Shown here one piece after another: positions 24,063 to 35,945 of a DNA stretch of 38,949 nucleotides. The notes beneath the pieces were generated by a model, which did no database searches, was not told where the DNA came from, and saw nothing but the letters and a program-made list of their open reading frames with translations. The DNA is taken from NCBI GenBank assembly GCA_017984435.1, contig JAGNZK010000029.1, positions 1-38,949 on the forward strand. The letters are read 5' to 3'. The translations under genes and the position numbers were made by a program. The stretch's first letter is position 1. Every line of letters begins with the position of its first letter. Source of the stretch: Nitrosomonas sp. Its GTDB lineage: Bacteria > Pseudomonadota > Gammaproteobacteria > Burkholderiales > Nitrosomonadaceae.

Positions 24063-25618
24063 GTCTGATGACTGTTAAGAGAAAAACATCAAAATTGTTT
24101 GATCATCATCTGCTAGATGAAATCGGTGTTCCTGTTCAAAATCTGGTGACGGATAGCCGGCAGGTAAGGCCGGGTGATACTTTTCTGGCTTATGCGGGAG
24201 AAAAAAATGATGGGCGTCAGTTTATTCCGCAGGCAATAGCGGCGGGCGCCAATGCGATCTTGTGGGATCCGCAAAACTTTTCATGGAATCCACAATGGCA
24301 TATTCCCGCGCTACCTGTTAATGAGCTTAAGGCCAAGGCAGGTTCGATCGCCGATTATGTATATGGTGGTCCCTCGAAGAGACTATGGGTGGTTGGGATA
24401 ACTGGAACCAACGGTAAAACATCCTGTTGTCATTGGTATGCACAAGCCATGACAAGCTTGGATAAGAAAACCGCCGTAATGGGAACATTGGGGAATGGTT
24501 CTGGCGGCAAACTGGAAGTTGCTGAAAATACGACGCCTGATGCCACGGTGTTGCAACGTTTATTGGCAAAATTTAAACAGCAGGGCGCTGATAGTGTGGC
24601 GATGGAGGTTTCATCACATGGCATCGTGCAAGGACGCGTCAACGGAACCGCATTTTCTGTGGCGGTGCTTACCAATTTATCACGCGATCATCTGGATTAT
24701 CACCAGAATATGGATGCCTACGCAGCTGCCAAGGCGCGTCTATTTTTCTGGCCGGAATTGAAGTGTGCGGTGATTAACATGGACGATGTGTTGGGCGTTG
24801 AGTTGTCACGGCAGTTTGCTGATAAAACCACAAAAATAATCGGCTATGGGTTCAAATATCCGGAGTTGGGTTGTTATTCAAAGCATTTTAAAATGGTTTA
24901 TGGCACAAATCTTAAATCTGATATCGAAGGGATTGAATTTGATATTGAGTATGAAAGGTGTCGTGAGCATTTAAAAGTTAATTTACTGGGTAAGTTTAAT
25001 GCATCCAATCTATTGGCGGTAGCGGCAACTTTGCTGGCCAGCGGCATTAAGCTGTCAGATGCCGTTCAATCGCTGCAAAATGTGCGTCCTATTCCAGGAC
25101 GGATGGAAAAATATACGGCAATTGGCCAACCCATCGTCATTGTGGATTACGCACATACGCCCGATGCATTGGAGAAAGTGTTGTGCACGTTGCGCGAGAT
25201 TTTGCGTGCTACCCATAAAAATAAAATAGTGAACCAGTCAAGTGCGCGTTTGCATTGCGTCGTGGGTTGCGGCGGCGACCGGGATAAAGGGAAGCGTGCA
25301 ATGGTCGGTGAAGTTGCTATGCGTTTGGCGGATGCAGTTATTTTTACCAGCGACAATCCACGCACGGAAGATCCACTGAGCATTATCAAAGATATTACTG
25401 CCGGTGCGGGTGCAAATAGCTATCAAATAGAAATCGACCGGGCATTGGCCATTTATCAGGCAATCGACAATGCTCAATCGGGCGACATCGTGTTGATCGC
25501 CGGAAAGGGTCATGAAGAATTTCAGGAAATAAAAGGACGGAAGATTCCCTTTAAGGATGCAGAAATCGTGCAACAAGTGCTGCAGGATCTGGCCATGAAA
25601 GTGCGAGCGCAAGAATGA
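24059..25618 (+). CDS. murE: UDP-MurNAc-tripeptide synthetase (meso-DAP adding)
   Basis: The protein is 519 residues from the GTG start, or 516 from ATG 24068. It has the Mur ligase P-loop GITGTNGKT (113-121) and the specificity motif DNPR (432-435), which marks meso-diaminopimelate rather than lysine addition. It adds the third residue to UDP-MurNAc-Ala-Glu. The GTG overlaps the ftsI TGA (GTGA, 24059-24062), which suggests translational coupling; the ATG nine bases later is an alternative start. It is followed by murF with a 4-bp overlap. Confidence 0.95.
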   Translation: MSLMTVKRKTSKLFDHHLLDEIGVPVQNLVTDSRQVRPGDTFLAYAGEKNDGRQFIPQAIAAGANAILWDPQNFSWNPQWHIPALPVNELKAKAGSIADYVYGGPSKRLWVVGITGTNGKTSCCHWYAQAMTSLDKKTAVMGTLGNGSGGKLEVAENTTPDATVLQRLLAKFKQQGADSVAMEVSSHGIVQGRVNGTAFSVAVLTNLSRDHLDYHQNMDAYAAAKARLFFWPELKCAVINMDDVLGVELSRQFADKTTKIIGYGFKYPELGCYSKHFKMVYGTNLKSDIEGIEFDIEYERCREHLKVNLLGKFNASNLLAVAATLLASGIKLSDAVQSLQNVRPIPGRMEKYTAIGQPIVIVDYAHTPDALEKVLCTLREILRATHKNKIVNQSSARLHCVVGCGGDRDKGKRAMVGEVAMRLADAVIFTSDNPRTEDPLSIIKDITAGAGANSYQIEIDRALAIYQAIDNAQSGDIVLIAGKGHEEFQEIKGRKIPFKDAEIVQQVLQDLAMKVRAQE

Positions 25619-26997
25619 TAATGATCAAAGAGGTTGCTCAGGTATTGCATAGCGATTGGAATGGGAAAGACGTGCTATTCAACGGGGTGAGTACAGATAG
25701 CCGCACCTTAAAGCAAGGTAATCTGTTTGTTGCTTTGGCAGGTGAAAATTTTGATGGCAGTAGATTTGTCGGTAGCGCTGTCGAGAAAGGCGCCGTTGCG
25801 GCGATGATCAACCAAGCGGCTGATAGCAATCATCTTCCGGTCAATATTCCTTTGATACGAGTCAACGATACGCGATTGGGTCTGGGGCAATTGGCCGCGC
25901 ATTGGCGGAGTCGTTTTGCGCTGCCGATCATTGGGGTCACCGGCAGTAACGGCAAAACTACTGTTAAGGAAATGATCGCTGCGATACTCCGTCAGGCGAC
26001 AGGCAATGGCGCAGCAGGAGCCGGTGCATCACAGGATCCTGTATTAGCAACGGAAGGTAATCTCAATAATGATATCGGCGTGCCTCAAATGCTATTACGT
26101 TTACGTCGGCACCATTGCTATGCGGTGATTGAAATGGGCATGAATCATATTGGAGAGATTTCCTATCTGACACAATTGGCGAAACCGGCGGTTGCGCTTA
26201 TCACCAATGCAGGTGCCGCGCATATTGAAGGATTGGGTTCGGTCGAAGCGGTGGCACGCGCCAAGGCGGAGATTTTTGAAGGCTTGGATCAACAAGGTAC
26301 AGCGATTATTAATGCGGATGACATGTATGCGTCCTTGTGGCGTCAATACGCAGGTTCACGACGAATCATGGATTTTGGTTTGCGTGAGGATGCCCGGGTA
26401 GGCGCTGAATATCAGACGGACGCACTAATGAGCAGGGTTACATTGAAATTGCCGGGCGGTATTGCAGCAGTGACGTTACAGGTGCCCGGTGTACATAATA
26501 TCTATAACGCATTGGCGGCTGCAGCGGCAACCGCTGCATTAGGTATTGATAAGGAATTGATTGCACGCGGATTGGAAAGTTTCCAAGGCGTGCGAGGGCG
26601 TATGCAGAAGAAGTCCGGTTTGCATCATGCGCGGTTAATTGACGACACGTATAACGCAAATCCGGAGTCGGTGCGGGCTGCTTTGGCTGTCTTGGCGGCA
26701 ACCGCAGGAAAAAAAATACTGGTATTGGGTGATATGGGTGAACTGGGTAAATCAGCAGTTGATTTGCATCGCACGATTGGAAGGGACGCGCGCAAAGCAG
26801 GGCTTGATCGACTACTGACTTTAGGTGAGCTAAGCGCTTATGCGGCAGAAGAATTTGGCCAAGGTGCGCAGCATTTTAATACGCTCGATGAATTACTCAA
26901 TGCGGCTGAAAGTTTGCTCACAAATGATGTCACCGTCTTGGTAAAAGGGTCGCGTTTTATGCAAATGGAGCGGGTGATCAGGCAGTTAGAAGCTTAA
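25615..26997 (+). CDS. murF: UDP-MurNAc-pentapeptide synthetase
   Basis: This 460-residue Mur ligase adds the D-Ala-D-Ala dipeptide. Its P-loop [10 protein letters not shown] is at residues 107-116, with EMGMNHIGEI and the Asn-rich DDTYNANPES typical of MurF. The ATG at 25615 overlaps the murE stop (ATGA); a second ATG two codons later is possible. It is followed by a 76-bp gap before mraY, the largest gap in the first half of the cluster. Confidence 0.95.
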   Translation: MIMIKEVAQVLHSDWNGKDVLFNGVSTDSRTLKQGNLFVALAGENFDGSRFVGSAVEKGAVAAMINQAADSNHLPVNIPLIRVNDTRLGLGQLAAHWRSRFALPIIGVTGSNGKTTVKEMIAAILRQATGNGAAGAGASQDPVLATEGNLNNDIGVPQMLLRLRRHHCYAVIEMGMNHIGEISYLTQLAKPAVALITNAGAAHIEGLGSVEAVARAKAEIFEGLDQQGTAIINADDMYASLWRQYAGSRRIMDFGLREDARVGAEYQTDALMSRVTLKLPGGIAAVTLQVPGVHNIYNALAAAAATAALGIDKELIARGLESFQGVRGRMQKKSGLHHARLIDDTYNANPESVRAALAVLAATAGKKILVLGDMGELGKSAVDLHRTIGRDARKAGLDRLLTLGELSAYAAEEFGQGAQHFNTLDELLNAAESLLTNDVTVLVKGSRFMQMERVIRQLEA

Positions 26998-27073
26998 TTG
27001 CTGACATAAGGAATCAATATGCGAAGAAAGATGAACAAATGCTAAATAATCGATTACAACAACCGGGATTTTT

Positions 27074-28159
27074 ATGCTGTTAGCATTTTTTCAATGGTTG
27101 GCTCAGGATATCCGTGCTTTCAATGTATTCAGCTATATTACATTGCGCACCATGCTGGCGGTTCTGACGGCGATGGTGATTTCTTTTATTATTGGCCCAA
27201 CGATGATCCGTAAATTGACTGCCTATAAAATCGGGCAATCGGTGCGTGATGATGGTCCGCAGACCCATCTGGTAAAAGCGGGGACACCCACCATGGGCGG
27301 TGCCCTGATACTGATGTCTATAGTGCTGACGACTTTATTATGGGCTGATTTGAGTAATCGCTACATCTGGGTGGTGTTGTTGACTACATTGGGGTTTGGC
27401 GTGATTGGCTGGATCGATGATTATCGGAAGGTCGTGTATCGTAATCCCAAAGGATTGCCCGCAAGTGTTAAGTTCTTTTGGCAGTCGGTGATTGCTATTG
27501 CCGTTGCGGTGTATCTGGCTTTAACGGCTGAAATGCCGGCTCAGACCGACATGATCGTGCCTTTTTTTAAGGAAATCGCAATTCCGCTGGGAGTAACAGG
27601 GTTTGTCATATTGACTTACTTTGTTATTGTCGGCACCAGTAATGCCGTGAATCTCACCGATGGACTGGATGGTTTGGCAATCATGCCCACTGTCATGATC
27701 AGCAGCGCTCTCGCAGTTTTTGCCTATGTGACAGGGCATGTCGTATTTGCCAAGTATCTGGGAATTCCTTATATCCCCAATACCGGGGAGTTATCTGTGT
27801 TTTGTGGCGCTCTGGCAGGGGCTGGACTGGCCTTTTTGTGGTTTAACGCCTATCCCGCGGAAGTATTCATGGGTGATGTGGGTGCGCTTGCCTTGGGTGC
27901 TGCGTTGGGAATTGTGACTGTTATCGTCCGGCAGGAGATTGTGCTGGTGATTATGGGCGGTGTCTTTGTCGTCGAGGCGTTATCGGTGATGCTACAGGTG
28001 GCCTCATTTAAATTGCTGGGAAAGCGTATTTTTCGCATGGCCCCATTGCATCATCATTATGAATTGAAAGGTTGGAAGGAAAATCAGGTCGTGGTCAGAT
28101 TCTGGATTATTACGCTGATTCTGGTGCTGTTTGGATTATCAACATTAAAACTAAGATGA
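27074..28159 (+). CDS. mraY: phospho-MurNAc-pentapeptide translocase
   Basis: This 361-residue polytopic membrane enzyme has about ten hydrophobic segments and the family motifs [32 protein letters not shown], and [13 protein letters not shown]. It transfers phospho-MurNAc-pentapeptide to undecaprenyl phosphate, making lipid I. The region before the start has only a weak ribosome-binding sequence, and a tiny 8-codon frame lies in the gap after murF. It is followed by murD with a 4-bp ATGA overlap. Confidence 0.95.
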   Translation: MLLAFFQWLAQDIRAFNVFSYITLRTMLAVLTAMVISFIIGPTMIRKLTAYKIGQSVRDDGPQTHLVKAGTPTMGGALILMSIVLTTLLWADLSNRYIWVVLLTTLGFGVIGWIDDYRKVVYRNPKGLPASVKFFWQSVIAIAVAVYLALTAEMPAQTDMIVPFFKEIAIPLGVTGFVILTYFVIVGTSNAVNLTDGLDGLAIMPTVMISSALAVFAYVTGHVVFAKYLGIPYIPNTGELSVFCGALAGAGLAFLWFNAYPAEVFMGDVGALALGAALGIVTVIVRQEIVLVIMGGVFVVEALSVMLQVASFKLLGKRIFRMAPLHHHYELKGWKENQVVVRFWIITLILVLFGLSTLKLR

Positions 28160-29568
28160 ATTTGCAAGGTAAAATAGTACTGGTGCTGGGCATGGGTGAA
28201 ACAGGTTTGTCCATGGTGAAATGGTTATCCCGTCAGGGTGCGCAAGTGCGTGTGGCGGATAGCCGCATGGAGCCACCGGGCTGGAAAGAAATCGCGGAAT
28301 CCTTTCCACTGTTGCAAGTTTACAAAGGCAAGTTTGAGTCCAAAATTTTTGATGATATCGACATGATTGCGATGAGCCCGGGCGTCCCTTTGGCGGATCC
28401 CTGCGTGCAGCAAGCCATGCAACGCGACATACCGGTTGTCGGTGACATGGCGCTTTTTACCTGGGCGCTGGAGCAGAGCAATCTGCCCAAGCCAAAGGTT
28501 GTGGCGATCACAGGATCCAATGGAAAAACTACGGTTACCGCCATGGTAGGCGCTATGTTGAGGAAATCGGGTTGGAATGTGGAAGTGGCAGGGAATATTG
28601 GCCCGGCCGTTCTGGATGCATTCATGCAGCGCATGGATGCGGATGATTGGCCGCAAGCCTGGGTGCTTGAGACATCCAGCTTTCAGTTGGAAACAACGCA
28701 TAATTTGAATGCCGATGTGGCTACAGTGCTCAATCTGAGTGAAGATCATCTGGATCGTTATGCCGGTATGCAAGATTATGCAGTGGCAAAAACAAGGGTT
28801 TTCTGGCACGAAAAGAATGAAGGTATACAGGTTCTAAACCGCGATGATCCGGGAGTTTGTGCGCTGGCGCTAGCAGATAGAAAACAAATTACGTTTGGTG
28901 TTGACGAGCCGCCAACCCGATCGGATTTTGGCATTATTCGCGATGGCGATGATCTATGGCTGGCGGAAGGCAATATGCAATTAATGAAAACTTCCGAATT
29001 GGTTGTGAATGGTTTACATAATGCTACCAATGCACTGGCAGCATTGGCTATGTGCCGTGCATTGGGAGTCCCTGTTGATCCGCTGGTGTCGGCTTTGCGG
29101 GAATTTCGCGGTTTGCCACACCGGATGGAAAAGGTTGCGGCATTCAATGAAGTTACTTTTTATGATGATTCCAAAAGTACCAATGTAGGTGCGACAGTGG
29201 CAGCACTCAATGGTATGAAACAGAATGTGGTATTAATTGCCGGCGGTGATGGTAAAGGACAGAATTTCTCGCATTTGAGACAGGCTGTCGCTGATAATGC
29301 GCGGGCCGTGGTATTGATTGGCCGTGATGCGGGAATCATTGCCGGAGAACTGAAAGACTGCGGCGTGCCTGTGCATTTTGCGGCTACGATGGAAGAAGCG
29401 ATGCAGAAGAGTTTTTTGTTGGCACAAGGCGGCGATGTGGTGTTGCTATCACCTGCCTGCGCCAGTTTCGATATGTTCAGGAATTACATACATCGCGCGG
29501 AAGTGTTTGTTGCCGCCGTGAGGGAGATTGAGAATAAATTTTTTAATTTTGGACAAAAGAAGCATTAA
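28156..29568 (+). CDS. murD: UDP-MurNAc-L-alanine:D-glutamate ligase
   Basis: This 470-residue protein starts at [19 protein letters not shown], a Rossmann-like UDP-binding segment. Its P-loop ITGSNGKTT is near residue 118, and it has [11 protein letters not shown] and the DDSKSTN loop of MurD. It adds D-Glu to UDP-MurNAc-Ala. The ATG overlaps the mraY stop (28156-28159). An upstream in-frame start at 28072 would lie inside mraY and is not favoured. Confidence 0.95.
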   Translation: MNLQGKIVLVLGMGETGLSMVKWLSRQGAQVRVADSRMEPPGWKEIAESFPLLQVYKGKFESKIFDDIDMIAMSPGVPLADPCVQQAMQRDIPVVGDMALFTWALEQSNLPKPKVVAITGSNGKTTVTAMVGAMLRKSGWNVEVAGNIGPAVLDAFMQRMDADDWPQAWVLETSSFQLETTHNLNADVATVLNLSEDHLDRYAGMQDYAVAKTRVFWHEKNEGIQVLNRDDPGVCALALADRKQITFGVDEPPTRSDFGIIRDGDDLWLAEGNMQLMKTSELVVNGLHNATNALAALAMCRALGVPVDPLVSALREFRGLPHRMEKVAAFNEVTFYDDSKSTNVGATVAALNGMKQNVVLIAGGDGKGQNFSHLRQAVADNARAVVLIGRDAGIIAGELKDCGVPVHFAATMEEAMQKSFLLAQGGDVVLLSPACASFDMFRNYIHRAEVFVAAVREIENKFFNFGQKKH

Positions 29569-29571
29569 CGG

Positions 29572-30732
29572 ATGATTTATCAAGCGAACAATCAGAAGCC
29601 AAGAGTAATGACTGATTATGATCAGGCGTTGGTGTGGTCGGCTTTGCTGTTGCTGAGCATCGGATTGGTCATGATTTATTCTGCTTCCATTGCGATTGCA
29701 GAGGCGCAATTTGGCGCGGATCGTGCCTATCATTATTTATTGCGGCACAGTATTTATCTGGCGGTGGGCCTGATATTAGGATTCATTGCTTTTCAGGTGC
29801 CGATGCAAGTGTGGCAGAAATATGCCAGTTATCTGTTCATGGCCATTACCTTATTGCTTGTTCTTGTTCTTGTTCCCGGCATTGGTCATGAGGTCAATGG
29901 CAGCCAGCGTTGGATCTCACTGTATGTGGTGAATTTACAACCGTCGGAGTTTATGAAATTTGTGATGGTGCTGTATGCCGCTGACTATGTGAATCGTAAA
30001 GCGGCGGATTTGAATTACCTATTCAAAGGATTTTTGCCAATCACCACAGTGCTGGCCATCGTGGGATTCCTATTATTGCTGGAGCCGGATTTTGGGGCTT
30101 TCTTTGTCGTGACGGCATTGGCTATGTCGATTTTGTTTCTCGGCGGTGTCAGTTTGAAAATATTTATTGGCCTGATCGGTATCCTGGCGGTTGGTCTGTA
30201 TGGATTAATCTTGAGTTCGCCGTATCGATTGGATCGGGTGGTGGCATTTATGGATCCTTGGGCTGATCCCTATGGCAAAGGCTATCAATTGAGTCATGCA
30301 CTGATCGCATTTGGACGAGGTGAATGGCTTGGTGTCGGTTTGGGAAGCAGTGTTGAGAAATTATTTTATTTGCCTGAGGCGCATACGGATTTCTTGTTGT
30401 CGGTATTGGCTGAAGAATTGGGGTTTGTCGGGGTCGCTGCGGTAATTATTTTGTTTATGTGGCTGATTATGCGTGCATTTGTCATCGGTCGCTTGGCTGC
30501 GAAGCTGGCATTGCCCTTTTCCGCACTGGTGGCGCAAGGGATTGGTGTGTGGATTGGTTTGCAAGCGTTGATCAATATGGGCGTCAATATGGGTGTTTTG
30601 CCTACGAAAGGATTAACGTTGCCCTTGTTGAGTTTTGGCGGTAGCAGCATCACGGCGAACTGTATTGCTTTAGCAGTACTGCTGCGCATTGATTGGGAAA
30701 ATCGTCAGCGCTTGCGGGGGCTTACCGTATGA
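29572..30732 (+). CDS. ftsW: septal peptidoglycan glycosyltransferase FtsW
   Basis: This 386-residue SEDS-family protein has about ten hydrophobic segments and the conserved [17 protein letters not shown], and [16 protein letters not shown] segments. FtsW polymerizes lipid II at the septum with FtsI. It starts 4 bp after murD and ends with an ATGA overlap with murG. Of possible starts, the first Met (MIYQANNQ) and a later Met (MTDYDQ) are both plausible; the first is given. The gene order murD-ftsW-murG is the standard one. Confidence 0.95.
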   Translation: MIYQANNQKPRVMTDYDQALVWSALLLLSIGLVMIYSASIAIAEAQFGADRAYHYLLRHSIYLAVGLILGFIAFQVPMQVWQKYASYLFMAITLLLVLVLVPGIGHEVNGSQRWISLYVVNLQPSEFMKFVMVLYAADYVNRKAADLNYLFKGFLPITTVLAIVGFLLLLEPDFGAFFVVTALAMSILFLGGVSLKIFIGLIGILAVGLYGLILSSPYRLDRVVAFMDPWADPYGKGYQLSHALIAFGRGEWLGVGLGSSVEKLFYLPEAHTDFLLSVLAEELGFVGVAAVIILFMWLIMRAFVIGRLAAKLALPFSALVAQGIGVWIGLQALINMGVNMGVLPTKGLTLPLLSFGGSSITANCIALAVLLRIDWENRQRLRGLTV

Positions 30733-31820
30733 GAACTCGCACTATTTTAATTATGGCAGGCGGTACCGGGGGGCATGTGTTTCCGGGGCTGGCGGTGGCT
30801 GATTACCTGCGAGATCTGGGCTGGCGTGTTGTATGGTTGGGAACCAAGGCAGGCATGGAGTTGAAGCTGGTTCCGCAACATGGCTATGCAACAGAAGTCA
30901 TCAGTTTTTCCGGATTGCGGGGTAAGCGCTTGACCACCTGGTTTATGCTGCCGCTACGCTTGATCAAAGCATTTTTGCAGAGTATTCGCATCATACGCCG
31001 GGTAAAACCAGATGTGGTTCTGGGTATGGGCGGGTATCCAGCCTTTCCAGGTGGCATGATGGCCTCGTTATTAAATAAGCCATTGATCATTCATGAACAA
31101 AATTCGTTACCGGGATTAACCAACAAGGTTCTGGCGAAGTTGGCGGATAAAATCATGCTGGGTTTCCCGGATGCCATTCTTGCGGACAAAGCGAAAACAG
31201 TATTTTCGGGTAACCCGGTACGCGCTGAAATTACGCAGATGGAAGTGCCGGAAAAGCGTTTTCTGGGACGGCAGGGGAAATTGCAATTACTGGTCGTGGG
31301 CGGCAGTCTTGGCGCGCAAATTCTAAATGCTGTGGTGCCGCAAGCACTTACATTGATGCCCGAGAATCTTCGCCCATTTGTAGTTCATCAAACAGGTGCA
31401 GTACACCTGAAATCTGTTGAGAAAATTTATGCGGATCTGGCGCTGGCAGGGGAGGTGCTTGCATTTATCGACGACATGGCTAAACGTTATGCAACTTGTG
31501 ACTTAATACTATGCCGGGCTGGCGCATTGACGGTTGCGGAATTAAGTGCCGCGGGGGTTGCCAGCATATTGGTACCCTATCCGCATGCGGTCGATGATCA
31601 CCAAACCAGTAACGCTCAGTTTCTCTCAAACGATGGCGCTGCTGTGTTGGTGCCACAAAATGAATTGACCGCACAAAAGCTAGCTGAGCTGCTCACGCAA
31701 CTGACAAGGGAGAAATTACTGACCATGGCGATAACTGCGCGTGGTCTGGCAAAACCGGAAGCAACCAAAGTGGTGGCTGAAGCTTGTATTGAACTCAGTG
31801 GAGCACTGTATGAAGCATAA
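30729..31820 (+). CDS. murG: UDP-GlcNAc:lipid I GlcNAc transferase
   Basis: This 363-residue GT28 glycosyltransferase has the N-terminal [14 protein letters not shown] loop, a [14 protein letters not shown] segment, [14 protein letters not shown], and the C-terminal UDP-binding [11 protein letters not shown] and [15 protein letters not shown]. It makes lipid II at the inner face of the membrane. The ATG overlaps the ftsW stop (30729-30732). The frame continues 11 bp into murC, so the two are overlapped. Confidence 0.95.
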   Translation: MRTRTILIMAGGTGGHVFPGLAVADYLRDLGWRVVWLGTKAGMELKLVPQHGYATEVISFSGLRGKRLTTWFMLPLRLIKAFLQSIRIIRRVKPDVVLGMGGYPAFPGGMMASLLNKPLIIHEQNSLPGLTNKVLAKLADKIMLGFPDAILADKAKTVFSGNPVRAEITQMEVPEKRFLGRQGKLQLLVVGGSLGAQILNAVVPQALTLMPENLRPFVVHQTGAVHLKSVEKIYADLALAGEVLAFIDDMAKRYATCDLILCRAGALTVAELSAAGVASILVPYPHAVDDHQTSNAQFLSNDGAAVLVPQNELTAQKLAELLTQLTREKLLTMAITARGLAKPEATKVVAEACIELSGALYEA

Positions 31821-33237
31821 AGTCAAACATATTCATTTCGTTGGTGTCGGTGGTGCAGGAATGAGTGGCATTGCTGAAGTTTTCGTTAATCTGGGGTATC
31901 AGGTCAGCGGTTCTGATTTAACAGATAGTCCGGTCATTCAACGGTTGAGCAATTTGGGCGTGAAGGTGTATGTGGGCCATGCAAGCCAGCAGATAGCCGG
32001 TGCGGATGCGGTGGTGACTTCTACAGCGGTTAAGTCCGATAATCCCGAAGTGATCGCAGCAAAAAACAAAAATATTCCCGTTGTGCCGCGTGCCATGATG
32101 TTGGCAGAATTGCTCAGATTGCGCAGAGGCATAGCGATAGCGGGCACTCATGGAAAAACCACCACCACCAGTCTGATCGCCAGTATACTTGCGGCGGCGG
32201 ATATGGATCCGACTTTTGTGATCGGTGGAAAATTGGAAGCGGCGGGTTGTCATGCCAAATTGGGAAGCGGTGAATTCATTGTCGTAGAAGCGGATGAATC
32301 GGATGCTTCTTTCTTATATTTACAACCGGTGTTGACTGTGGTGACCAATATTGATGCCGACCATATGGAAACCTATAGCTATGATTTCAATCGGTTGAAG
32401 CAAACATTTGTGGAATTCGTACAGCACTTGCCTTTTTATGGCATGGCGGTGTTATGCATGGATGATGCGAATGTGCGCGAAGTGATGCCGGCTATTTCTA
32501 AACCCATTACTACCTATGGATTGTCTGAAGATGCACAGGTTCGCGCGATCAATATTCAACAGAACGGTAGTCAGATGAAATTTACTGCTGTGGTGGGTGT
32601 GAACGGTTCGGCGCGTCAATTGGATATCACGCTGAATATACCTGGGCTGCATAACATACAAAATGCATTGGCGGCGATTGCTGTCGCCAATGAGATTGGT
32701 GTGCCAGATGCGGCCATTGTCAAGGCGTTAGAGGAATTCAAGGGTGTGGAAAGGCGTTTCCAACGCTATGGGGAAATTAAAATATCCGCGCAGCAGAGTT
32801 TTACGCTGATCGACGATTACGGTCATCATCCGGTTGAAATGGAAGCGACCATAAAAGCTGCCCGTGGTGCTTTTCCCGGCCGACGTTTGGTAGTGGCATT
32901 TCAGCCGCATCGTTACACACGCACCCGGGATGTATTCGAGGATTTCACCCGAGTGCTGTCTCAGGTTGATGTATTGTTATTAACCGAAGTGTATTCGGCA
33001 GGTGAAGATCCCATTGTTGCAGCGGATAGTAAGTCTTTGGCGCGCTCAATTCGGGTGCAAGGAAAAGTGGAACCGATTTATGTGGAAGAAGTGGGTGATT
33101 TACCGGTTGCCATATTGGATATCGTGCAGGATGACGATGTGGTTCTGGTGATGGGCGCAGGCTCTGTGGCCAAGGTGGCTCCGGATATTGCACAAATGAG
33201 AAACAAACTGATTGTAGTGAACGGCTACGAACACTGA
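31810..33237 (+). CDS. murC: UDP-MurNAc:L-alanine ligase
   Basis: This 475-residue Mur ligase adds the first L-alanine. It starts with the UDP-MurNAc-binding [19 protein letters not shown] and has the P-loop GTHGKTTTT from residue 112, the EADESDASF motif, DDYGHHPVE and FQPHRYTRT. The ATG at 31810 lies inside murG, giving an 11-bp overlap. An upstream in-frame start at 31741 would extend far into murG and lacks conserved sequence. It is followed by murB after 13 bp. Confidence 0.95.
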   Translation: MKHKVKHIHFVGVGGAGMSGIAEVFVNLGYQVSGSDLTDSPVIQRLSNLGVKVYVGHASQQIAGADAVVTSTAVKSDNPEVIAAKNKNIPVVPRAMMLAELLRLRRGIAIAGTHGKTTTTSLIASILAAADMDPTFVIGGKLEAAGCHAKLGSGEFIVVEADESDASFLYLQPVLTVVTNIDADHMETYSYDFNRLKQTFVEFVQHLPFYGMAVLCMDDANVREVMPAISKPITTYGLSEDAQVRAINIQQNGSQMKFTAVVGVNGSARQLDITLNIPGLHNIQNALAAIAVANEIGVPDAAIVKALEEFKGVERRFQRYGEIKISAQQSFTLIDDYGHHPVEMEATIKAARGAFPGRRLVVAFQPHRYTRTRDVFEDFTRVLSQVDVLLLTEVYSAGEDPIVAADSKSLARSIRVQGKVEPIYVEEVGDLPVAILDIVQDDDVVLVMGAGSVAKVAPDIAQMRNKLIVVNGYEH

Positions 33238-33250
33238 GAATTAATGCACG

Positions 33251-34246
33251 ATGCCCCATTTATCACAAAGCATGGAATGCAGGATGTCTGTAACCGGTCA
33301 ATCGGCAGGTGAAAAGAGTATGCCTGGAATGCGTGGAGAGATGCGTGCCAATGAGCCCATGAGCCAGCATACTTCCTGGCGTGCTGGCGGTTATGCTGAA
33401 CGTTACTATATACCGGCAGATTTAAACGATCTTGCCTATTTCTTGCAGGATTTGCCATCGGATGAGCCGGTTTACGTTATCGGGCTGGGAAGTAATCTGC
33501 TGATAAGGGATGGCGGTCTGCGCGGTACTGTGGTGGCGGTTCATGCACAACTCAATGATTTGCAGTTGCTTGAGCAGAACGACTTGGGTGGATTGATTTA
33601 TGCGGGTGCTGGTGTGGCTTGTGCAAAGATTGCACGATTTGCAGCTAAGCATCATCTGGCTGGTGCGGAGTTTTTGGCGGGTATTCCGGGCACGGTGGGC
33701 GGAGCGCTGGCAATGAATGCCGGATGTTTTGGCGCAGAAACCTGGGAGATTGTTGCGCGTGTGCAGATGATCAATCACAGTGGTGAGATATTTGTTCGCC
33801 AGCCTGAGGAATACACGATTGGCTATCGCAGTGTGAAACTGCAACATGCGTTGACCATTGCGACCGAGTCAGAATGGTTTGCGGGTGGATATTTTAGATT
33901 GTCGCATGGAGATCAGACGGAATCCCGGCAAAAAATTAAGCAATTATTGGCGCAACGCATGAATAGCCAGCCCCTGAACCAGCCGAACGCAGGTTCAGTA
34001 TTTCACAATCCGCCTGGAGATTATGCGGCGCGTTTGATTGAAGCCTGTGGTTTAAAGGGATTTTGTATCGGCGGTGCTATGGTGTCACCTAAACATGCCA
34101 ATTTTATCGTCAACACGGGCAATGCTAACGCAACGGATATTGAAGCATTGATCTTGCTGGTACAAGACAAGGTTCGGAAAGAGACAGGAATTGCATTGCT
34201 TCAGGAAGTTCGGATTATCGGTGATGCCAGGAGGCATGCACAATGA
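33251..34246 (+). CDS. murB: UDP-N-acetylenolpyruvoylglucosamine reductase
   Basis: This FAD enzyme of up to 331 residues has the FAD-binding [35 protein letters not shown], and the active serine in NAGSVFHNP, with the C-terminal CGLKG segment. It reduces UDP-GlcNAc-enolpyruvate to UDP-MurNAc. The N-terminus is uncertain: Met codons at 33251, 33272 and 33284 precede the conserved SWRAGG region, and none has a strong ribosome-binding site. The longest form starts 13 bp after murC. Its stop overlaps the ddl start by 4 bp. Confidence 0.93.
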   Translation: MPHLSQSMECRMSVTGQSAGEKSMPGMRGEMRANEPMSQHTSWRAGGYAERYYIPADLNDLAYFLQDLPSDEPVYVIGLGSNLLIRDGGLRGTVVAVHAQLNDLQLLEQNDLGGLIYAGAGVACAKIARFAAKHHLAGAEFLAGIPGTVGGALAMNAGCFGAETWEIVARVQMINHSGEIFVRQPEEYTIGYRSVKLQHALTIATESEWFAGGYFRLSHGDQTESRQKIKQLLAQRMNSQPLNQPNAGSVFHNPPGDYAARLIEACGLKGFCIGGAMVSPKHANFIVNTGNANATDIEALILLVQDKVRKETGIALLQEVRIIGDARRHAQ

Positions 34247-35160
34247 TTGCGCACAACTTTGGCAAAGTTGCCGTACTGCTGGGTGGCCGATCTGCGGAAC
34301 GCGAAATTTCGTTGCAAAGTGGACAAGCTGTTCTGGACGCGCTGCGTAGAAGCGGTGTCGACGCGCATCCATTTGATCCAGCCGAACAGGCATTGGAAGA
34401 ACTGTTGCATCAGGGTTTCAGCAGAGCATTTATCGCACTGCATGGTCGTTTTGGCGAAGACGGCACGATTCAGGGCGCGCTTGAGTTGATGGGACTGCCC
34501 TATACCGGAAGTGGAGTGATGGCCAGTGCTTTGGCTATGGATAAGTGGCGCACCAAATTAATATGGCAGGCAACCGGCATTCAATCTCCTCGTTATGCTT
34601 TATTGCAGGCTGACAGTGACTTTGAAGAGATAGCTGAAACATTGGGTTTGCCGTTGATCGTCAAACCAGCGCGCGAGGGATCCACAATCGGTTTAAGTAA
34701 AGTACAGCGTAGCCAAGATCTGGCGGAAGCGTATCGATTGGCAGCACAACACGATGCTTTGGTGCTTGCCGAAGAATTTATTACCGGTAAAGAACTGACC
34801 GTGGCGATTCTGGGAGAAACGCCGCTGCCATTGGTAAGGATTGAGGTTGCCGGTGAACTTTATGATTATGAGGCGAAATATTTCTCGAATGATACGAAGT
34901 ATTTCTGTCCAAGCGGTTTGCCGGATGAATTGGAGGCAGCGATCCAGGATCAAGCATTGCAAGCCTATCGGGTACTGGGGTGTGAAGGATGGGGAAGGAT
35001 TGATCTGATTCTCAGTCACACAGGACAATTTTATTTTCTTGAAGCGAACACTTCTCCCGGGATGACCAGTCATAGCCTGGTACCGATGGCAGCAAGAACA
35101 GCGGGCATTTCATTTGAAGATTTGGTAATAAAAATATTGGCGTTGTCCCATGTGGAATAA
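34243..35160 (+). CDS. ddl: D-alanine--D-alanine ligase
   Basis: This 305-residue ATP-grasp ligase makes D-Ala-D-Ala for MurF. Motifs include the N-terminal [37 protein letters not shown], and the C-terminal metal-binding GRIDLILS and [15 protein letters not shown]. The ATG overlaps the murB stop (34243-34246), and the gene ends 11 bp inside ftsQ. Placement within the dcw cluster corresponds to the DdlB form of enteric bacteria. Nothing is missing. Confidence 0.95.
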   Translation: MIAHNFGKVAVLLGGRSAEREISLQSGQAVLDALRRSGVDAHPFDPAEQALEELLHQGFSRAFIALHGRFGEDGTIQGALELMGLPYTGSGVMASALAMDKWRTKLIWQATGIQSPRYALLQADSDFEEIAETLGLPLIVKPAREGSTIGLSKVQRSQDLAEAYRLAAQHDALVLAEEFITGKELTVAILGETPLPLVRIEVAGELYDYEAKYFSNDTKYFCPSGLPDELEAAIQDQALQAYRVLGCEGWGRIDLILSHTGQFYFLEANTSPGMTSHSLVPMAARTAGISFEDLVIKILALSHVE

Positions 35161-35926
35161 TCATCAGGCGCTTAATCTGCTATCCGGAATATTGCTGACT
35201 TCAGTGGCAATAGCGGTGCTGTATGTAATCGGTTTACGGCTTATCGAGCCGCCGTTGTTTCCAATCAAGGAAATCAATATTCAAGTTGTGAATGGTACAA
35301 AAACAGATGAAAAGAAATTGTTGAATGTTACTCATGAACAGATTGCGTATCTTGCCAGACATGAAATTAAAGGAAACTTTATTTCTGTGAATCTCACCGA
35401 AGTGCGCGAAGCTTTTGTAAAATTACCTTGGGTGCGTGATGCCAAAGTAAACAGGGAATGGCCGCATGGTTTGAATGTAATGCTTGAAGAGCATCAGGCA
35501 TTGGCGTATTGGGGGAGTCATGCATTAGTTAATACCTATGGCGAAGTATTCCGCGTCACGGTAGAGCGGGATTTGCCAGTTTTTACCGGACCTAAAGAGG
35601 CGAGTGCGCAGGAGGTAGCGCAGCAATACCGGCGATTCAGTAAGATATTGGCACCGCTACAACAATCGATTGCGGAGGTCAATCTCACGCCACGCTATGC
35701 CTGGCGCATTCAGTTGGATACCGGAACTGTACTTGAATTAGGACGCAATGAAATTGAAGAAAGGCTTGTTCGCTATGTTGCAGTATATAACCACAGTATT
35801 GCCCGATTTAACCAGGAGGGGCCATTGGCCTATGTCGATTTGCGTTATCCCAATGGTTTTGCCATCCGTATGCCTGAAGCGATGCAGCATGCACCACGTA
35901 AATCCGGTTCGAGGAAAGAAACGTGA
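35150..35926 (+). CDS. ftsQ: cell division protein FtsQ
   Basis: This 258-residue bitopic protein has a short cytoplasmic start, one span ([19 protein letters not shown], about 13-31), a POTRA domain containing the [13 protein letters not shown] and [19 protein letters not shown] segments, then a beta domain. FtsQ links early and late divisome parts through FtsL and FtsB. The start overlaps the end of ddl by 11 bp. It is followed by ftsA after 19 bp. Its size and POTRA fit the family; the C-terminal tail is divergent, as usual. Confidence 0.93.
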   Translation: MWNNHQALNLLSGILLTSVAIAVLYVIGLRLIEPPLFPIKEINIQVVNGTKTDEKKLLNVTHEQIAYLARHEIKGNFISVNLTEVREAFVKLPWVRDAKVNREWPHGLNVMLEEHQALAYWGSHALVNTYGEVFRVTVERDLPVFTGPKEASAQEVAQQYRRFSKILAPLQQSIAEVNLTPRYAWRIQLDTGTVLELGRNEIEERLVRYVAVYNHSIARFNQEGPLAYVDLRYPNGFAIRMPEAMQHAPRKSGSRKET

Positions 35927-35945
35927 GACCAGGGAGATTAGCTAG

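Noticed and set aside
27020-27046. 8-codon frame between murF and mraY as a leader peptide
   Set aside because: Too short, with no run of regulatory codons and no attenuator hairpin seen.
28072-28155. Upstream start of murD at 28072
   Set aside because: It lies within mraY in another frame; the conserved MurD N-terminus begins at 28156 with an ATGA overlap.
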